Shown here: one piece after another, positions 46,741 through 55,331 of the stretch
Numbering within the stretch: the stretch's first letter is position 1
Layout: every line of letters starts with the position of its first letter
DNA from: Sphingomonas_E sp042693015
Lineage (GTDB): Bacteria; Pseudomonadota; Alphaproteobacteria; Sphingomonadales; Sphingomonadaceae
NCBI RefSeq assembly: GCF_042693015.1
Contig: NZ_CP170544.1
Location: 1,612,001-1,676,000, forward strand
DNA length: 64,000 nt
Reading direction: 5' to 3'
Made by a program: the position numbers and the translations under genes
Notes under the pieces: generated by a model
Seen by the model: only the letters and a program-made list of their open reading frames with translations
Database searches by the model: none
What the model was told of the DNA's origin: nothing

Positions 46741-47724
46741 ATGCGTATAAGTACGGCCTTGCGGCTGGCGCTATTTGGCTGCGCCGCGATGATCTCCACC
46801 GCAGCGATTTCCGCTACGGAAAACCCGAAATATTCGTCCCTGTATGTCTTCGGCGACAGCTTGGTCGACGCCGGCAACATCAAGCTCGTGACGGGCGGCG
46901 CCGTGCCGAGTGATTCGGCGGGCTATTATCAGGGCCGCTTTTCCAACGGCTATACCTACGCCGATCTTCTCTCCCAGCAGCTTTACGGCGCGCCAACCAA
47001 GGCATCACTTGCCGGCGGCAACAATTATGCGTTCGGCGGCGCGCGTGTGGTCAACCACGGCGATACGGTGCCCGACATCCAGCTTCAGCTCGGCGCCTAT
47101 GCCGCCGGCCATGGCGGGGTGGCAGATGCGAACGCGCTCTACGTTCTGAATTTCGGCGGCAATGATATTTTCGGCCTGCTCAACCCCGCGCCGGGATCGA
47201 TCGGCAGCTATACGCCCGACGATTATATCGCTGCGGTCGTCTCCATCTATGCCGGGCAGGTGCAGGCGCTCAACAATATGGGCGCACGCAACATCCTGAT
47301 CACGGGCATTCCCAATGGCGGCATTCCGCTCGCTTATTATGTCGATGCGCTGCTCCAGACCGCGCTGGACGGGCTCGTCCTCGATGCCGGCACCGATCTG
47401 ATGCGCTATTCCTATCTCGATGCCTTCGCCCGCACGGTCGGCGATCCCGCCAGCATGGGGCTTCCGCCGCTCGATTTCGCAACCACCTGCCAGCAGGCGC
47501 GGGCATCGGGCGTCGTCACCGATTGCAGCGGCTATTTCTCCTTCGACGGCACGCACCCGACCGCACAGGTTCACGCGGCGATCGCGCGCGACATCGACCG
47601 GCAGTTCGGCATCACCACCTCGGTGCCCGAGCCGACGACGTGGGCGATGCTGATCATGGGCTTCGGCCTGGTCGGCGGTGCAATGCGACGTCGCGACGGA
47701 CGCCTCGCGCTCAGCGGAAGTTGA
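46741..47724 (+). CDS. Secreted GDSL/SGNH esterase with PEP-CTERM anchor
   Basis: 327 residues. Signal peptide 1-25. Block I YVFGDSLVDAGN holds Ser40, GGNDIFGL gives the Asn block, and FDGTHPTAQVH gives the Asp and His. The C-terminus has VPEPTTWAMLIMGFGLVGG followed by MRRR, a PEP-CTERM sorting signal for exosortase processing. It is likely a surface-associated lipase/esterase. GAGGAGGACGAGG precedes the ATG. Confidence 0.92.
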   Translation: MRISTALRLALFGCAAMISTAAISATENPKYSSLYVFGDSLVDAGNIKLVTGGAVPSDSAGYYQGRFSNGYTYADLLSQQLYGAPTKASLAGGNNYAFGGARVVNHGDTVPDIQLQLGAYAAGHGGVADANALYVLNFGGNDIFGLLNPAPGSIGSYTPDDYIAAVVSIYAGQVQALNNMGARNILITGIPNGGIPLAYYVDALLQTALDGLVLDAGTDLMRYSYLDAFARTVGDPASMGLPPLDFATTCQQARASGVVTDCSGYFSFDGTHPTAQVHAAIARDIDRQFGITTSVPEPTTWAMLIMGFGLVGGAMRRRDGRLALSGS

Positions 47725-48115
47725 GCTCCACCAGCACGCCATTGGGGTCGCGGGCGAAGATCTGGCGCAGGCCGAAAGCGATCATGTCGTTTCGGAAATG
47801 CTCCACGCCCGCGGCCTCCAGCTTGCCGAGAACCCCGGCATGGTCGTCGCAATCGAAGGCGACATGGTGGACCATCGCGCTACCCGGTTCGGCCGGCGGT
47901 GCCACTTCGGTATCGCCGGGATAGAGCATTCCCGCCCGGCCGAGATGCAGCGCCGCCGCACCGCTATCGTCATAGATCCACGCCGCGTCGGTGATCTCGC
48001 CTTCCATGCCCAGCGGCAGCCCTGCGCGCATCCCCAGCACGTCCGAATAGAAGGCGATCGTCGCTTCCAGATGCGGGGTGCGAATATTCACATGGTCGAG
48101 CTTCTTGATGCCCAT
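47711..48115 (-). CDS. VOC/glyoxalase-fold protein
   Basis: 134 residues, one vicinal-oxygen-chelate unit: LDHVNIRTPHLEATIAFYSDVLG at the N-terminus, HHVAFDCDD in the middle and a C-terminal DPNGVLVELNF supplying metal ligands His, His and Glu. It may act as a lyase, isomerase or dioxygenase; the substrate is unknown. It overlaps the esterase 3' end by 14 bp, convergently. Confidence 0.88.
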   Translation of the reverse strand: MGIKKLDHVNIRTPHLEATIAFYSDVLGMRAGLPLGMEGEITDAAWIYDDSGAAALHLGRAGMLYPGDTEVAPPAEPGSAMVHHVAFDCDDHAGVLGKLEAAGVEHFRNDMIAFGLRQIFARDPNGVLVELNFR

Positions 48116-48127
48116 CGCGCTTTCCTC

Positions 48128-48574
48128 TCAGCGTCGCTTGTACCGCCACGTCTCGGCTTTCGCGCCGTCAATCGTTGATACGGTTGCGACGAGCATTTCC
48201 CTTTCCAGGCGATAATGCACGCGCTGCGGGAAATCATGGGCGGAATTTTCGAACACCGCCTCCGTCGGGCCCGACCGGACCAGCCTGAACGCCACCGCCG
48301 GCGCGCCCCTGGGCATGCCGAAGAAAGCCAATGTGCCACCCTTGTCGGGCATGATGCGCATATGTTCGAAGAAATCGGCCTTGTCGCCCTTCCCCGTCAG
48401 CCCCGCGCCGATCATGATGCCGCCGCGCGGCGGGGTCCACCATTCCTCGGTCCAGCGGCCGTCCGCCTCGGTCACCCAGCCGCCCGCCATCCAGGTCAGG
48501 CTGGCCGCATCCTGCGCCGCAGCCGGGCTCGCTGCGAACAGCCCCAGCGCCGCCATTATCGCGATCATCCTCAT
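48128..48574 (-). CDS. DUF6265 secreted protein
   Basis: 148 residues with a signal peptide ending AAAQ (residue 21). LTWMAGGWV, EEWWTPPRGGIMIG and FENSAHDFPQRVHY are the DUF6265 pattern, a small lipocalin-like beta-barrel. Function unknown. It lies 12 bp upstream of the VOC gene in the same direction. Confidence 0.82.
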   Translation of the reverse strand: MRMIAIMAALGLFAASPAAAQDAASLTWMAGGWVTEADGRWTEEWWTPPRGGIMIGAGLTGKGDKADFFEHMRIMPDKGGTLAFFGMPRGAPAVAFRLVRSGPTEAVFENSAHDFPQRVHYRLEREMLVATVSTIDGAKAETWRYKRR

Positions 48575-48614
48575 GCCGCCCTCCCCACTTGGCCGCGGCG
48601 AGGATAGCGCAAAC

Positions 48615-49550
48615 TCAGTCCGGCGTCCCTTCCACCATCGGCTCGCGCTGGCTGTGGAACAGCCACAGGCCGGCGCAGACGATCAGGCCGACACCCGCCA
48701 GGGTCGCCGCATCGGGAAAGTCGCCGAACACGAACGCGCCGATCAGCAGGGCGACGAGGATCTGGATATAGACCATCGGCGCGATCACGGCCGCGCTCGC
48801 CCGCATCGTCGCGAGGTAGATCATCAGGTGGCTCACCGTGCCCGTCACCGCGACGGCCGCGCAGCGCGCCACGATCGTCCAATCCGGCCAGGGGATGTGC
48901 AACCGCGCCGCGCCCGAAAGCTCGCCCAGCGCAGCCGCCGCCAGCAGGATCGGCGTCGCGAAACAGGCGATCAGGAACTGCATCTGCAACGCCGGCGCCA
49001 ACCCCGCCGCCATCCGGTTGAAGATCATCAGGAAGGCCATGCCGAACGCCGCCCCCACCGGCAGCAAGGCCGCCGGCCCCAGCGCCACCAGATTGGGCCG
49101 GAGCACCACCAGCACGCCGGCAAAGGCGATCGCCGTCGCCACCAGCGCCGCGCGCGACGCCTGCTCGCGCAGGATGATTGCCGAAAGCAAAGCCGTCAGC
49201 ATGGGGCTGGTGAACTGGATCGCGGTCGTATCGGCCAGCGGCATCGCCTGCACGCCCAGAAAGAAGCCGAGCGTCGCGGTCGCCACCGCTGCCCCTCGAC
49301 CGAGCTGCAGCAATGGCCGTGGGCAGGAGAAACCCGCTTTGCCCTGCGTCAGCGCGATGCCGATCGCCAGCCCGATCGCGCCGAACACATAGCGAAGCGC
49401 AGACACCGCGGAGCCCGGCCATTCGCCCGCCATGGATTTCACCAGGCCATCGCCGATCGTCAGGCAGGCGAAACCGGTCAGCGCATAGAGCATCGCGGTG
49501 CGTCGCTGGCGGGCAAGATGGAATGCCTCGGGCGTGGCGGAAACGTCCAT
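48615..49550 (-). CDS. EamA/DMT-family transporter
   Basis: 311 residues with ten predicted membrane helices in two five-helix repeats, starting LYALTGFACLTIGDGLVKSM. The family exports amino acids, nucleotides or other metabolites. Substrate not inferable. Confidence 0.87.
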   Translation of the reverse strand: MDVSATPEAFHLARQRRTAMLYALTGFACLTIGDGLVKSMAGEWPGSAVSALRYVFGAIGLAIGIALTQGKAGFSCPRPLLQLGRGAAVATATLGFFLGVQAMPLADTTAIQFTSPMLTALLSAIILREQASRAALVATAIAFAGVLVVLRPNLVALGPAALLPVGAAFGMAFLMIFNRMAAGLAPALQMQFLIACFATPILLAAAALGELSGAARLHIPWPDWTIVARCAAVAVTGTVSHLMIYLATMRASAAVIAPMVYIQILVALLIGAFVFGDFPDAATLAGVGLIVCAGLWLFHSQREPMVEGTPD

Positions 49551-49640
49551 TCGCCCCCTTCGTGGCTGGTTAGCTAATTGTCAAAGAGTGACGCGTAAAA
49601 CCGTGGCTGGAATTCCGACAAGTGACAGGGTGATAGGTCG

Positions 49641-51152
49641 ATGAGCGCATTCGGAAGACGCGGTGGACCGGCTGGCGGTGCGGGGCAACGCCCCTCTTTC
49701 GGCGTGGCTCGGCCGATGCAGGGTGGCGCCAGCCCGTCGCCACTTGACGGTGGATCGCAATTCCCAGCGGTCGATCCGGCGGCGCTGCCGGCCGTGCCGG
49801 CCGAACCGGCGGTGCAGATGGACGCGATGGAGCGTCTCAACGGCCGCCAGAATGCCTCCGGTGAGGCCGGCCAGTCCAAGGTCGAAGGTTTCGAAGCCTC
49901 CGTCCACAAGATCAAGGAGCAGGTGCTGCCGCGCCTGCTGGAACGTGTCGATCCGGAAGCCGCGGCGACGCTCAGCAAGGATGAGCTTGCCGAGGAATTC
50001 CGCCCGATCATCGGCGAAGTGCTGGCGGAACTGAAGATCAACCTCAACCGGCGCGAGCAGTTCGCGTTGGAAAAGGTGCTGGTCGATGAGCTGCTCGGCC
50101 TCGGCCCGCTGGAGGAGCTGCTGGCCGACGCCGAGATCAGCGACATCATGGTCAATGGTCCGGAACAGACCTACATCGAAAAGAAGGGCAAGCTGCAGAT
50201 CGCCAACATCGCCTTCCGCGATGAGGAGCATCTGTTCCAGATCGCCCAGCGCATCGTCAACAAGGTCGGCCGCCGCGTCGACCAGACCACGCCACTGGCC
50301 GACGCCCGCCTGCCCGACGGCAGCCGCGTCAACGTCATCGTGCCCCCGCTCAGCTTGCGCGGCACCGCCATCTCGATCCGTAAATTCTCCGCCAAGCCGA
50401 TCACGCTCGACATGATGGCCGGCTTCGGATCGATGAGCACGAAGATGGCGACCGCGCTCAAGATCGCCGGCGCCAGCCGCTTCAACGTCGTCATCTCGGG
50501 CGGCACCGGCTCGGGCAAGACGACGATGCTCAACGCCTTGTCCAAGATGATCGACCCGGGCGAACGCGTCATCACCATTGAGGACGCGGCGGAACTCCGG
50601 CTTCAGCAGCCGCACTGGCTCCCGCTCGAAACCCGCCCCGCCAATCTGGAAGGCAATGGCGCGGTCACCATCCGCGATCTCGTCGTCAACGCGCTGCGTA
50701 TGCGTCCCGATCGCATCATCCTCGGCGAAATTCGTGGCAGCGAGTGCTTCGACATGCTCGCCGCCATGAACACCGGCCACGATGGCTCCATGTGTACGCT
50801 CCACTCGAACAGCCCACGTGAAGCGTTGGCGCGTATGGAAAACATGGTGATGATGTCGGACATCAAGGTGCCGAAGGAAGCGATCTCGCGTCAGATCGCC
50901 GACTCAGTCGACATGATCATCCAGGTGAAGCGTCTCCGCGACGGTTCGCGCCGCGTGACCAACATCACCGAGGTGATCGGCATGGAAGGCCCGGTGATCG
51001 TCACCCAGGAACTGTTCAAGTTCGAATATCTGGACGAAAGCGCGGACGGCAAGATCATCGGCGAATATCGCGCGATGGGTCTGCGCCCCTACACGCTCGA
51101 CAAGGCCAAGCAGTACGGCTTCGACCAGCCCTATCTGGAATCCTGCCTGTAA
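49641..51152 (+). CDS. cpaF: CpaF/TadA-type secretion ATPase
   Basis: 503 residues. A Pro/Gly-rich N-terminus (1-65) precedes the CpaF helical domain and the VirB11-like ATPase core: GGTGSGKTTML (about 290), Asp-box ITIEDAAELRL, and Walker B-like RPDRIILGEIRGSE. It powers Tad/Flp pilus assembly. The rest of the tad cluster is not adjacent, so it is an orphan gene or the start of a dispersed set. Confidence 0.93.
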   Translation: MSAFGRRGGPAGGAGQRPSFGVARPMQGGASPSPLDGGSQFPAVDPAALPAVPAEPAVQMDAMERLNGRQNASGEAGQSKVEGFEASVHKIKEQVLPRLLERVDPEAAATLSKDELAEEFRPIIGEVLAELKINLNRREQFALEKVLVDELLGLGPLEELLADAEISDIMVNGPEQTYIEKKGKLQIANIAFRDEEHLFQIAQRIVNKVGRRVDQTTPLADARLPDGSRVNVIVPPLSLRGTAISIRKFSAKPITLDMMAGFGSMSTKMATALKIAGASRFNVVISGGTGSGKTTMLNALSKMIDPGERVITIEDAAELRLQQPHWLPLETRPANLEGNGAVTIRDLVVNALRMRPDRIILGEIRGSECFDMLAAMNTGHDGSMCTLHSNSPREALARMENMVMMSDIKVPKEAISRQIADSVDMIIQVKRLRDGSRRVTNITEVIGMEGPVIVTQELFKFEYLDESADGKIIGEYRAMGLRPYTLDKAKQYGFDQPYLESCL

Positions 51153-51265
51153 GGCCCCGACATCGCGCATTTCAAAGGGATAGCGCTCGCGAGCCGCTCA
51201 TCGATCTGACATGATCGGCGGGCATGGTTCGCGAGTGGACTTCCTGCGTGATGGAGATTGGGTTT

Positions 51266-52021
51266 ATGCGTTTGGCAATTCCTCTGATGGCTTCTGCTGG
51301 CCTCCTAGTCGCCCCTGCATCCGCGCAGACGCCGCCCGACATCAAGGATCTGCTCGGCGCCCGCGCGGCCGGTGGCGAAACGCAGATGCAGGCGCGCGGC
51401 TATACCAATGTCGGCGGGCAGACAGGCGACGACCGCGTCTGGACCTATTGGTGGAACCCCTCGACGCGCACCTGCGTAACGGTGGCGACGGTCCAGGGGC
51501 GCTATGATTCGATCACCGTGTCGCCCGCCCCCGATTGCCAGCGTCAGGGCGCCGCGACACCGCCCCCCTCCGCACCCACTCAGACCGCGCAATCGGGCGA
51601 TCACTGGTTCGATCTCGGGCTGATCTGCTTTGGCGAGGGCAAAAAGCCAGTTGCCGCCACGCAGTACGGCTATAGCTGGGATTATGACAAGGGTCGCTAC
51701 GTCTATGGCAACCATACCGAACTGACGACACAGGATTTCGACGCCTCGGTGACCATCCAGATATGGGATGGCGGGGGTCGCATCCGCCTGCCGAACAAGC
51801 TGATACCCCCGATCCATTCCCGCGGCGATCAAGGCTGGTGGGAACTCGATGACGTCGTCGCCGGCCGCGACACCATCACCGCCGGATACCGCCTCAACGG
51901 GCTCAATAAGCCGAAGATCGTCATTGACCGTCGCAGCGGCCGCATCTCTATCCGCGGCACCTCCGACTACGCCTTCAGCGGCTCCTGCGACACTGTGGAC
52001 AACCCACAGCGACGGTTCTGA
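51266..52021 (+). CDS. Secreted protein of unknown function
   Basis: 251 residues from the ATG at 51266, with GGAG upstream; an ATG at 51251 would add five residues. A signal peptide ends ASAQ. The middle is Pro/Thr-rich (about 100-125), followed by a beta-rich domain with many Trp/Tyr. No family recognised. Confidence 0.75.
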   Translation: MRLAIPLMASAGLLVAPASAQTPPDIKDLLGARAAGGETQMQARGYTNVGGQTGDDRVWTYWWNPSTRTCVTVATVQGRYDSITVSPAPDCQRQGAATPPPSAPTQTAQSGDHWFDLGLICFGEGKKPVAATQYGYSWDYDKGRYVYGNHTELTTQDFDASVTIQIWDGGGRIRLPNKLIPPIHSRGDQGWWELDDVVAGRDTITAGYRLNGLNKPKIVIDRRSGRISIRGTSDYAFSGSCDTVDNPQRRF

Positions 52022-52140
52022 GAGGCGAGCGGAAAGCCGCCCGCTTTTTCTTACCCAAAGGAATCACCGCTTCCCTTCGGACTGGCATCACCGCCGCCCT
52101 CCCGTCATTCTCCTCACAAAAGCATGATCGGGGGATGCGC

Positions 52141-53661
52141 GTGGCGGAAAATCTGGGGCGTTGGGAAGCCATTCTGACCGAACATGAGCGGCGGCGCGCT
52201 TTCGCCGCTTCCATGGACGGCACCGATCGACTCGCGAAACAGCACGCCGCCGGCAAGCTCGACACCAGGCAACGCGCGGCCGCCTTGTTCGACGACGGCA
52301 TCTTCACGGAGATTGGCGCCTTTGCCGCGGTGCTGAGCGAAGGCGGCGACACACCGGCGCCGGCCGACGGGTTGATCGCCGGCTTCGGCCATGTCGACGG
52401 GCGCCCCGTGCTCGCGGGGATCGAGGATTTCACCGTGCTTGCCGGATCGATCGGCGATGCCGGCGCCGACAAGCGCTATCGCCTCGCCCAGCTCGCTGCA
52501 CAGGAAAAGCTGCCTCTGATCTTCATGCTCGAAGGCGCCGGCCATCGCCTCACCAACAGCCATGCCGGCCGCAGCCCCAACGATCTTCAGGCGCTGGCCG
52601 AGCTATCGGGCCAGGTGCCGATGCTGAGCCTGGTGATGGGCGCGTCCGCAGGGCATGGCGCGCTGACCGCCATGCTGTCCGATTTCGTGGTGATGACGGA
52701 GGCGGCCGCGATGTTCGCCGCCGGCCCGCCGCTGGTGAAAGGCGCGATCGGCGAAGTCGTCACCAAGGAGGAACTGGGCGGTCCCGACGTCCATGTCGCC
52801 ACATCCGGCGTCGCGCATAATCGCGTGGCCGACGATCAGGCGGCAATCGCCCTCGCGCGACGCTATCTGTCCTATTTCCCGTCCAATGCCTGGGGCCGCG
52901 CCGCCGTTCAGGCCGGGCCCGATGCCTGCCCGCGCCGCATCGAAGAGATGTTGACGCTCGTCGATCCCGATCCGCGCATTCCCTTCGCGATGCGCGGCGT
53001 GCTGGAACGGCTGGTCGACAATGACAGCCTGCTCGAAATCCAGCCCCAGTTCGGCAAGGCGCTGATCACCGCGCTCGCTCGGATCGGCGGCCACAGCGTC
53101 GCGATCCTCGCCAATGATCCCAGCGTCGGCGCGGGCGCGATCGATGCTAATGCCGCGGACAAGGCGGTGCATTTCCTCGATGTCGCCAATGCCTTCCACC
53201 TGCCAGTCATCTTCCTCACCGACAATCCCGGCGTCATGGCCGGCAGCGCGGCGGAGAAATCGGGCGCCCTACGGCGGGCCGCGCGGATGTTCGTCGCCCA
53301 GCATCGGCTGCGCGTGCCCAAGATCCACGTCACCTTGCGCAAGGCCTTCGGTTTCGGATCGTCGATCATGGCGATGAACCCGTTTGACGGGCAGACGCTG
53401 TCCCTCGCTTTCCCGGCCATCACCCTCGGCGCGATGCCCGCCGTCAGCGGTGGCGAGGCCGCGAAGCTCGATCCCGCAACTCGCGCCCGTATCGCCGCCG
53501 AACAGGCCGGCGGCGCCTATCATCTGGCGGACAAAATGGCCTTCGACGACGTGATCGATCCGCGCGACCTGCGCAACGCGCTGCTTCAGGGCCTCGCCAT
53601 GATGGCCGCGCGCATGGAGTTGCCCTGCGGCCCCGCGAAGGTGGGTGGCGTCACGCCTTGA
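52141..53661 (+). CDS. Acyl-CoA carboxyltransferase-domain protein
   Basis: 506 residues from a GTG with GGGGG six bases upstream; an ATG 6 bp earlier abuts the purine run. The two crotonase-like halves of a carboxyltransferase beta subunit are present, with MGASAGHGALTAML and ITLGAMPAVSGGEAAKLD. Usual partners, a biotin carboxylase/carrier, are not nearby. It may be part of a propionyl-, methylcrotonyl- or geranyl-type carboxylase with subunits elsewhere, or a decarboxylase-like enzyme. Confidence 0.82.
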   Translation: MAENLGRWEAILTEHERRRAFAASMDGTDRLAKQHAAGKLDTRQRAAALFDDGIFTEIGAFAAVLSEGGDTPAPADGLIAGFGHVDGRPVLAGIEDFTVLAGSIGDAGADKRYRLAQLAAQEKLPLIFMLEGAGHRLTNSHAGRSPNDLQALAELSGQVPMLSLVMGASAGHGALTAMLSDFVVMTEAAAMFAAGPPLVKGAIGEVVTKEELGGPDVHVATSGVAHNRVADDQAAIALARRYLSYFPSNAWGRAAVQAGPDACPRRIEEMLTLVDPDPRIPFAMRGVLERLVDNDSLLEIQPQFGKALITALARIGGHSVAILANDPSVGAGAIDANAADKAVHFLDVANAFHLPVIFLTDNPGVMAGSAAEKSGALRRAARMFVAQHRLRVPKIHVTLRKAFGFGSSIMAMNPFDGQTLSLAFPAITLGAMPAVSGGEAAKLDPATRARIAAEQAGGAYHLADKMAFDDVIDPRDLRNALLQGLAMMAARMELPCGPAKVGGVTP

Positions 53662-53836
53662 TGGCGAATGCCGTGAAGATGATCGCGAGCAGGATCGCCA
53701 TCATCAGGATCAGCGGCCAGGGCACCCAGCCGACCCGATCGAGATCGCGGCGCTGGTTGCGGCGACGATCGGCGAGCGCGGCGATCCCGGCGATCCCCGC
53801 CGAAACCCCTGCCAACGCCCATAGTGTGCCTTGCAT
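53651..53836 (-). CDS. Small membrane protein
   Basis: 61 residues with two hydrophobic segments (about 4-22 and 37-60) separated by a basic loop RRRNQRRD. It overlaps the carboxyltransferase 3' end by 11 bp. No family recognised; the frame is short but the topology is protein-like. Confidence 0.6.
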   Translation of the reverse strand: MQGTLWALAGVSAGIAGIAALADRRRNQRRDLDRVGWVPWPLILMMAILLAIIFTAFAIKA

Positions 53837-53874
53837 CCGTCACCTCTGCTCCGCATCATGCGCCCATCAACGCC

Positions 53875-54717
53875 ATGATCGGGAGAGAGACTTTGCGCCA
53901 CCCCCTTTTCGCTGCCACCTTGCTCGCGGGCCTGACATTGCCCGGGATGGCGATCGCCGCAGACCATGCCGGCCACGGCCAGCACGCGGCAGTCAGCGCC
54001 CCGATCGCCGCCGCCGTCGCCGACAGCCGCCGCAAGGACAGCAATCGCGCGCGTGACCAGTATCGCCATCCCGCCGAAACCCTGAGCTTCTTCGGCGTCC
54101 AACCGAACCAGACCGTCGTCGAAGTCTGGCCCGGCGCAGGCTGGTACGCCGAAATCCTGGCGCCGATGCTGAAGGACAAGGGCCGCTACATCGCTGCCGC
54201 CCAGCCTCCCGGCAAATATCGCACCGCGACCGAGACCTTGGTGGCGAGCGACGCGGGCCGCTTCGGCAAGGTCGAAGTCACCACGCTCGATCCCAAGGCG
54301 CCCGGCGACATCGCGCCCGCGGGCAGCGTCGATACCGTGCTCACCTTCCGCAACGTCCACAATTTCCTGATGACGGGCGACGCGGAAGCCAAGGCGATCT
54401 TCGCCAGCTTCTACAAGGCGTTGAAGCCGGGCGGCACCCTCGGCGTGGTCGATCACCGCCTGCCCGAGGATCGTGACAGCGCGCTCGAAAAGTCGAGCGG
54501 CTATATCAAGAAGTCGACGATCGTCCGGCTCGCCGAAAGCGCCGGCTTCAAGCTGGTCGCGGAGTCCGAGGTCAACGCCAATCCCAAGGACAAGGCGGAT
54601 TATGAAAAGGGCGTGTGGACTCTGCCGCCGACCTACACGCTCGGCGATGTCGACCGCGCCAAATATGCCGCGATCGGCGAAAGCGATCGCATGACGCTCA
54701 AGTTCGTAAAGCCGTAA
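53875..54717 (+). CDS. Secreted class I SAM-methyltransferase-like protein
   Basis: 280 residues from an ATG; a TTG at 53893 has the better ribosome site (GGGAGAGAGA). A signal peptide (to about residue 30) precedes a Rossmann methyltransferase fold. Motif I reads VEVWPGAGWYAEIL, a variant of the usual E/DxGxGxG. TVLTFRNVHNF and KPGGTLGVVDHR are the later motifs. A methyltransferase outside the cytoplasm would lack SAM, so binding of another ligand is possible. It is a recurring family in alphaproteobacteria. Confidence 0.8.
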   Translation: MIGRETLRHPLFAATLLAGLTLPGMAIAADHAGHGQHAAVSAPIAAAVADSRRKDSNRARDQYRHPAETLSFFGVQPNQTVVEVWPGAGWYAEILAPMLKDKGRYIAAAQPPGKYRTATETLVASDAGRFGKVEVTTLDPKAPGDIAPAGSVDTVLTFRNVHNFLMTGDAEAKAIFASFYKALKPGGTLGVVDHRLPEDRDSALEKSSGYIKKSTIVRLAESAGFKLVAESEVNANPKDKADYEKGVWTLPPTYTLGDVDRAKYAAIGESDRMTLKFVKP

Positions 54718-54729
54718 GGAGAGGGACGT

Positions 54730-54749
54730 CGGGGGCGGCCGCGCCCCCG
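54730..54749. terminator. Bidirectional hairpin between convergent genes
   Basis: CGGGGGCG (54730-54737) and CGCCCCCG (54742-54749), perfect 8-bp arms with a 4-nt loop, between the methyltransferase-like stop and the phaR stop. No T-run on either side. Confidence 0.6.
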
Positions 54750-54755
54750 GCTACC

Positions 54756-55331
54756 TCAATTGCTGAGCTTGTCGATCTGCGCCTGAAGGCCGGCAAGCTG
54801 TGCCTTCAGCGCTGCGACCTCATCATCGCGCGGCGCAGCAGCAGGCGCGGCAGGCTGCCCGCCCGCAGCTTCCGTCGCGCCATTATTCTTCGGCCGAAAC
54901 GCGCTCGCCGCCGCCTCGAACATATCCATGTTGCGCTTGGCGAGTTCGGCAAAGGGGCCGCCGGCAAAGGCGCCTTCCATGGCCTGGCGAAATTGCGTCT
55001 GGTTGCGGCGGAACGCATCCATTGATGCTTCCAGATATTGCGGCACCATCGACTGCATGGAATCGCCGTACATCGAGATGAGCTGGCGGAGGAAATTCAC
55101 CGGCAACATGGTCTGCCCGCGATTTTCTTCTTCCATGATGATCTGGGTCAGGACGTTGTGGGTGATATCTTCTTCCGACTTGGCGTCGATCACCTTGAAG
55201 TCGCGGCCTTCGCGCGTCATGTGGGCGAGATGGTCGAGCGTGATGTAGCTCGACGTCTCGGTATTATAGAGCCGGCGATTGGCGTATTTCTTGATGATGA
55301 CCGTCCCCGACCCGCCCGAAGATTTTGCCAT
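54756..55331 (-). CDS. phaR: PhaR, polyhydroxyalkanoate synthesis repressor
   Basis: 191 residues from the ATG at 55331 (GGGAAAGGGCG upstream). The KKYANRRLYNTETSSYITLD box near the N-terminus is the PhaR DNA-binding signature, followed by the PHB-accumulation domain and a C-terminal coiled coil. It represses phasin and PHA genes and is released on PHA granules. The neighbouring phaC-like and phaA genes fit this role. Confidence 0.92.
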   Translation of the reverse strand: MAKSSGGSGTVIIKKYANRRLYNTETSSYITLDHLAHMTREGRDFKVIDAKSEEDITHNVLTQIIMEEENRGQTMLPVNFLRQLISMYGDSMQSMVPQYLEASMDAFRRNQTQFRQAMEGAFAGGPFAELAKRNMDMFEAAASAFRPKNNGATEAAGGQPAAPAAAPRDDEVAALKAQLAGLQAQIDKLSN

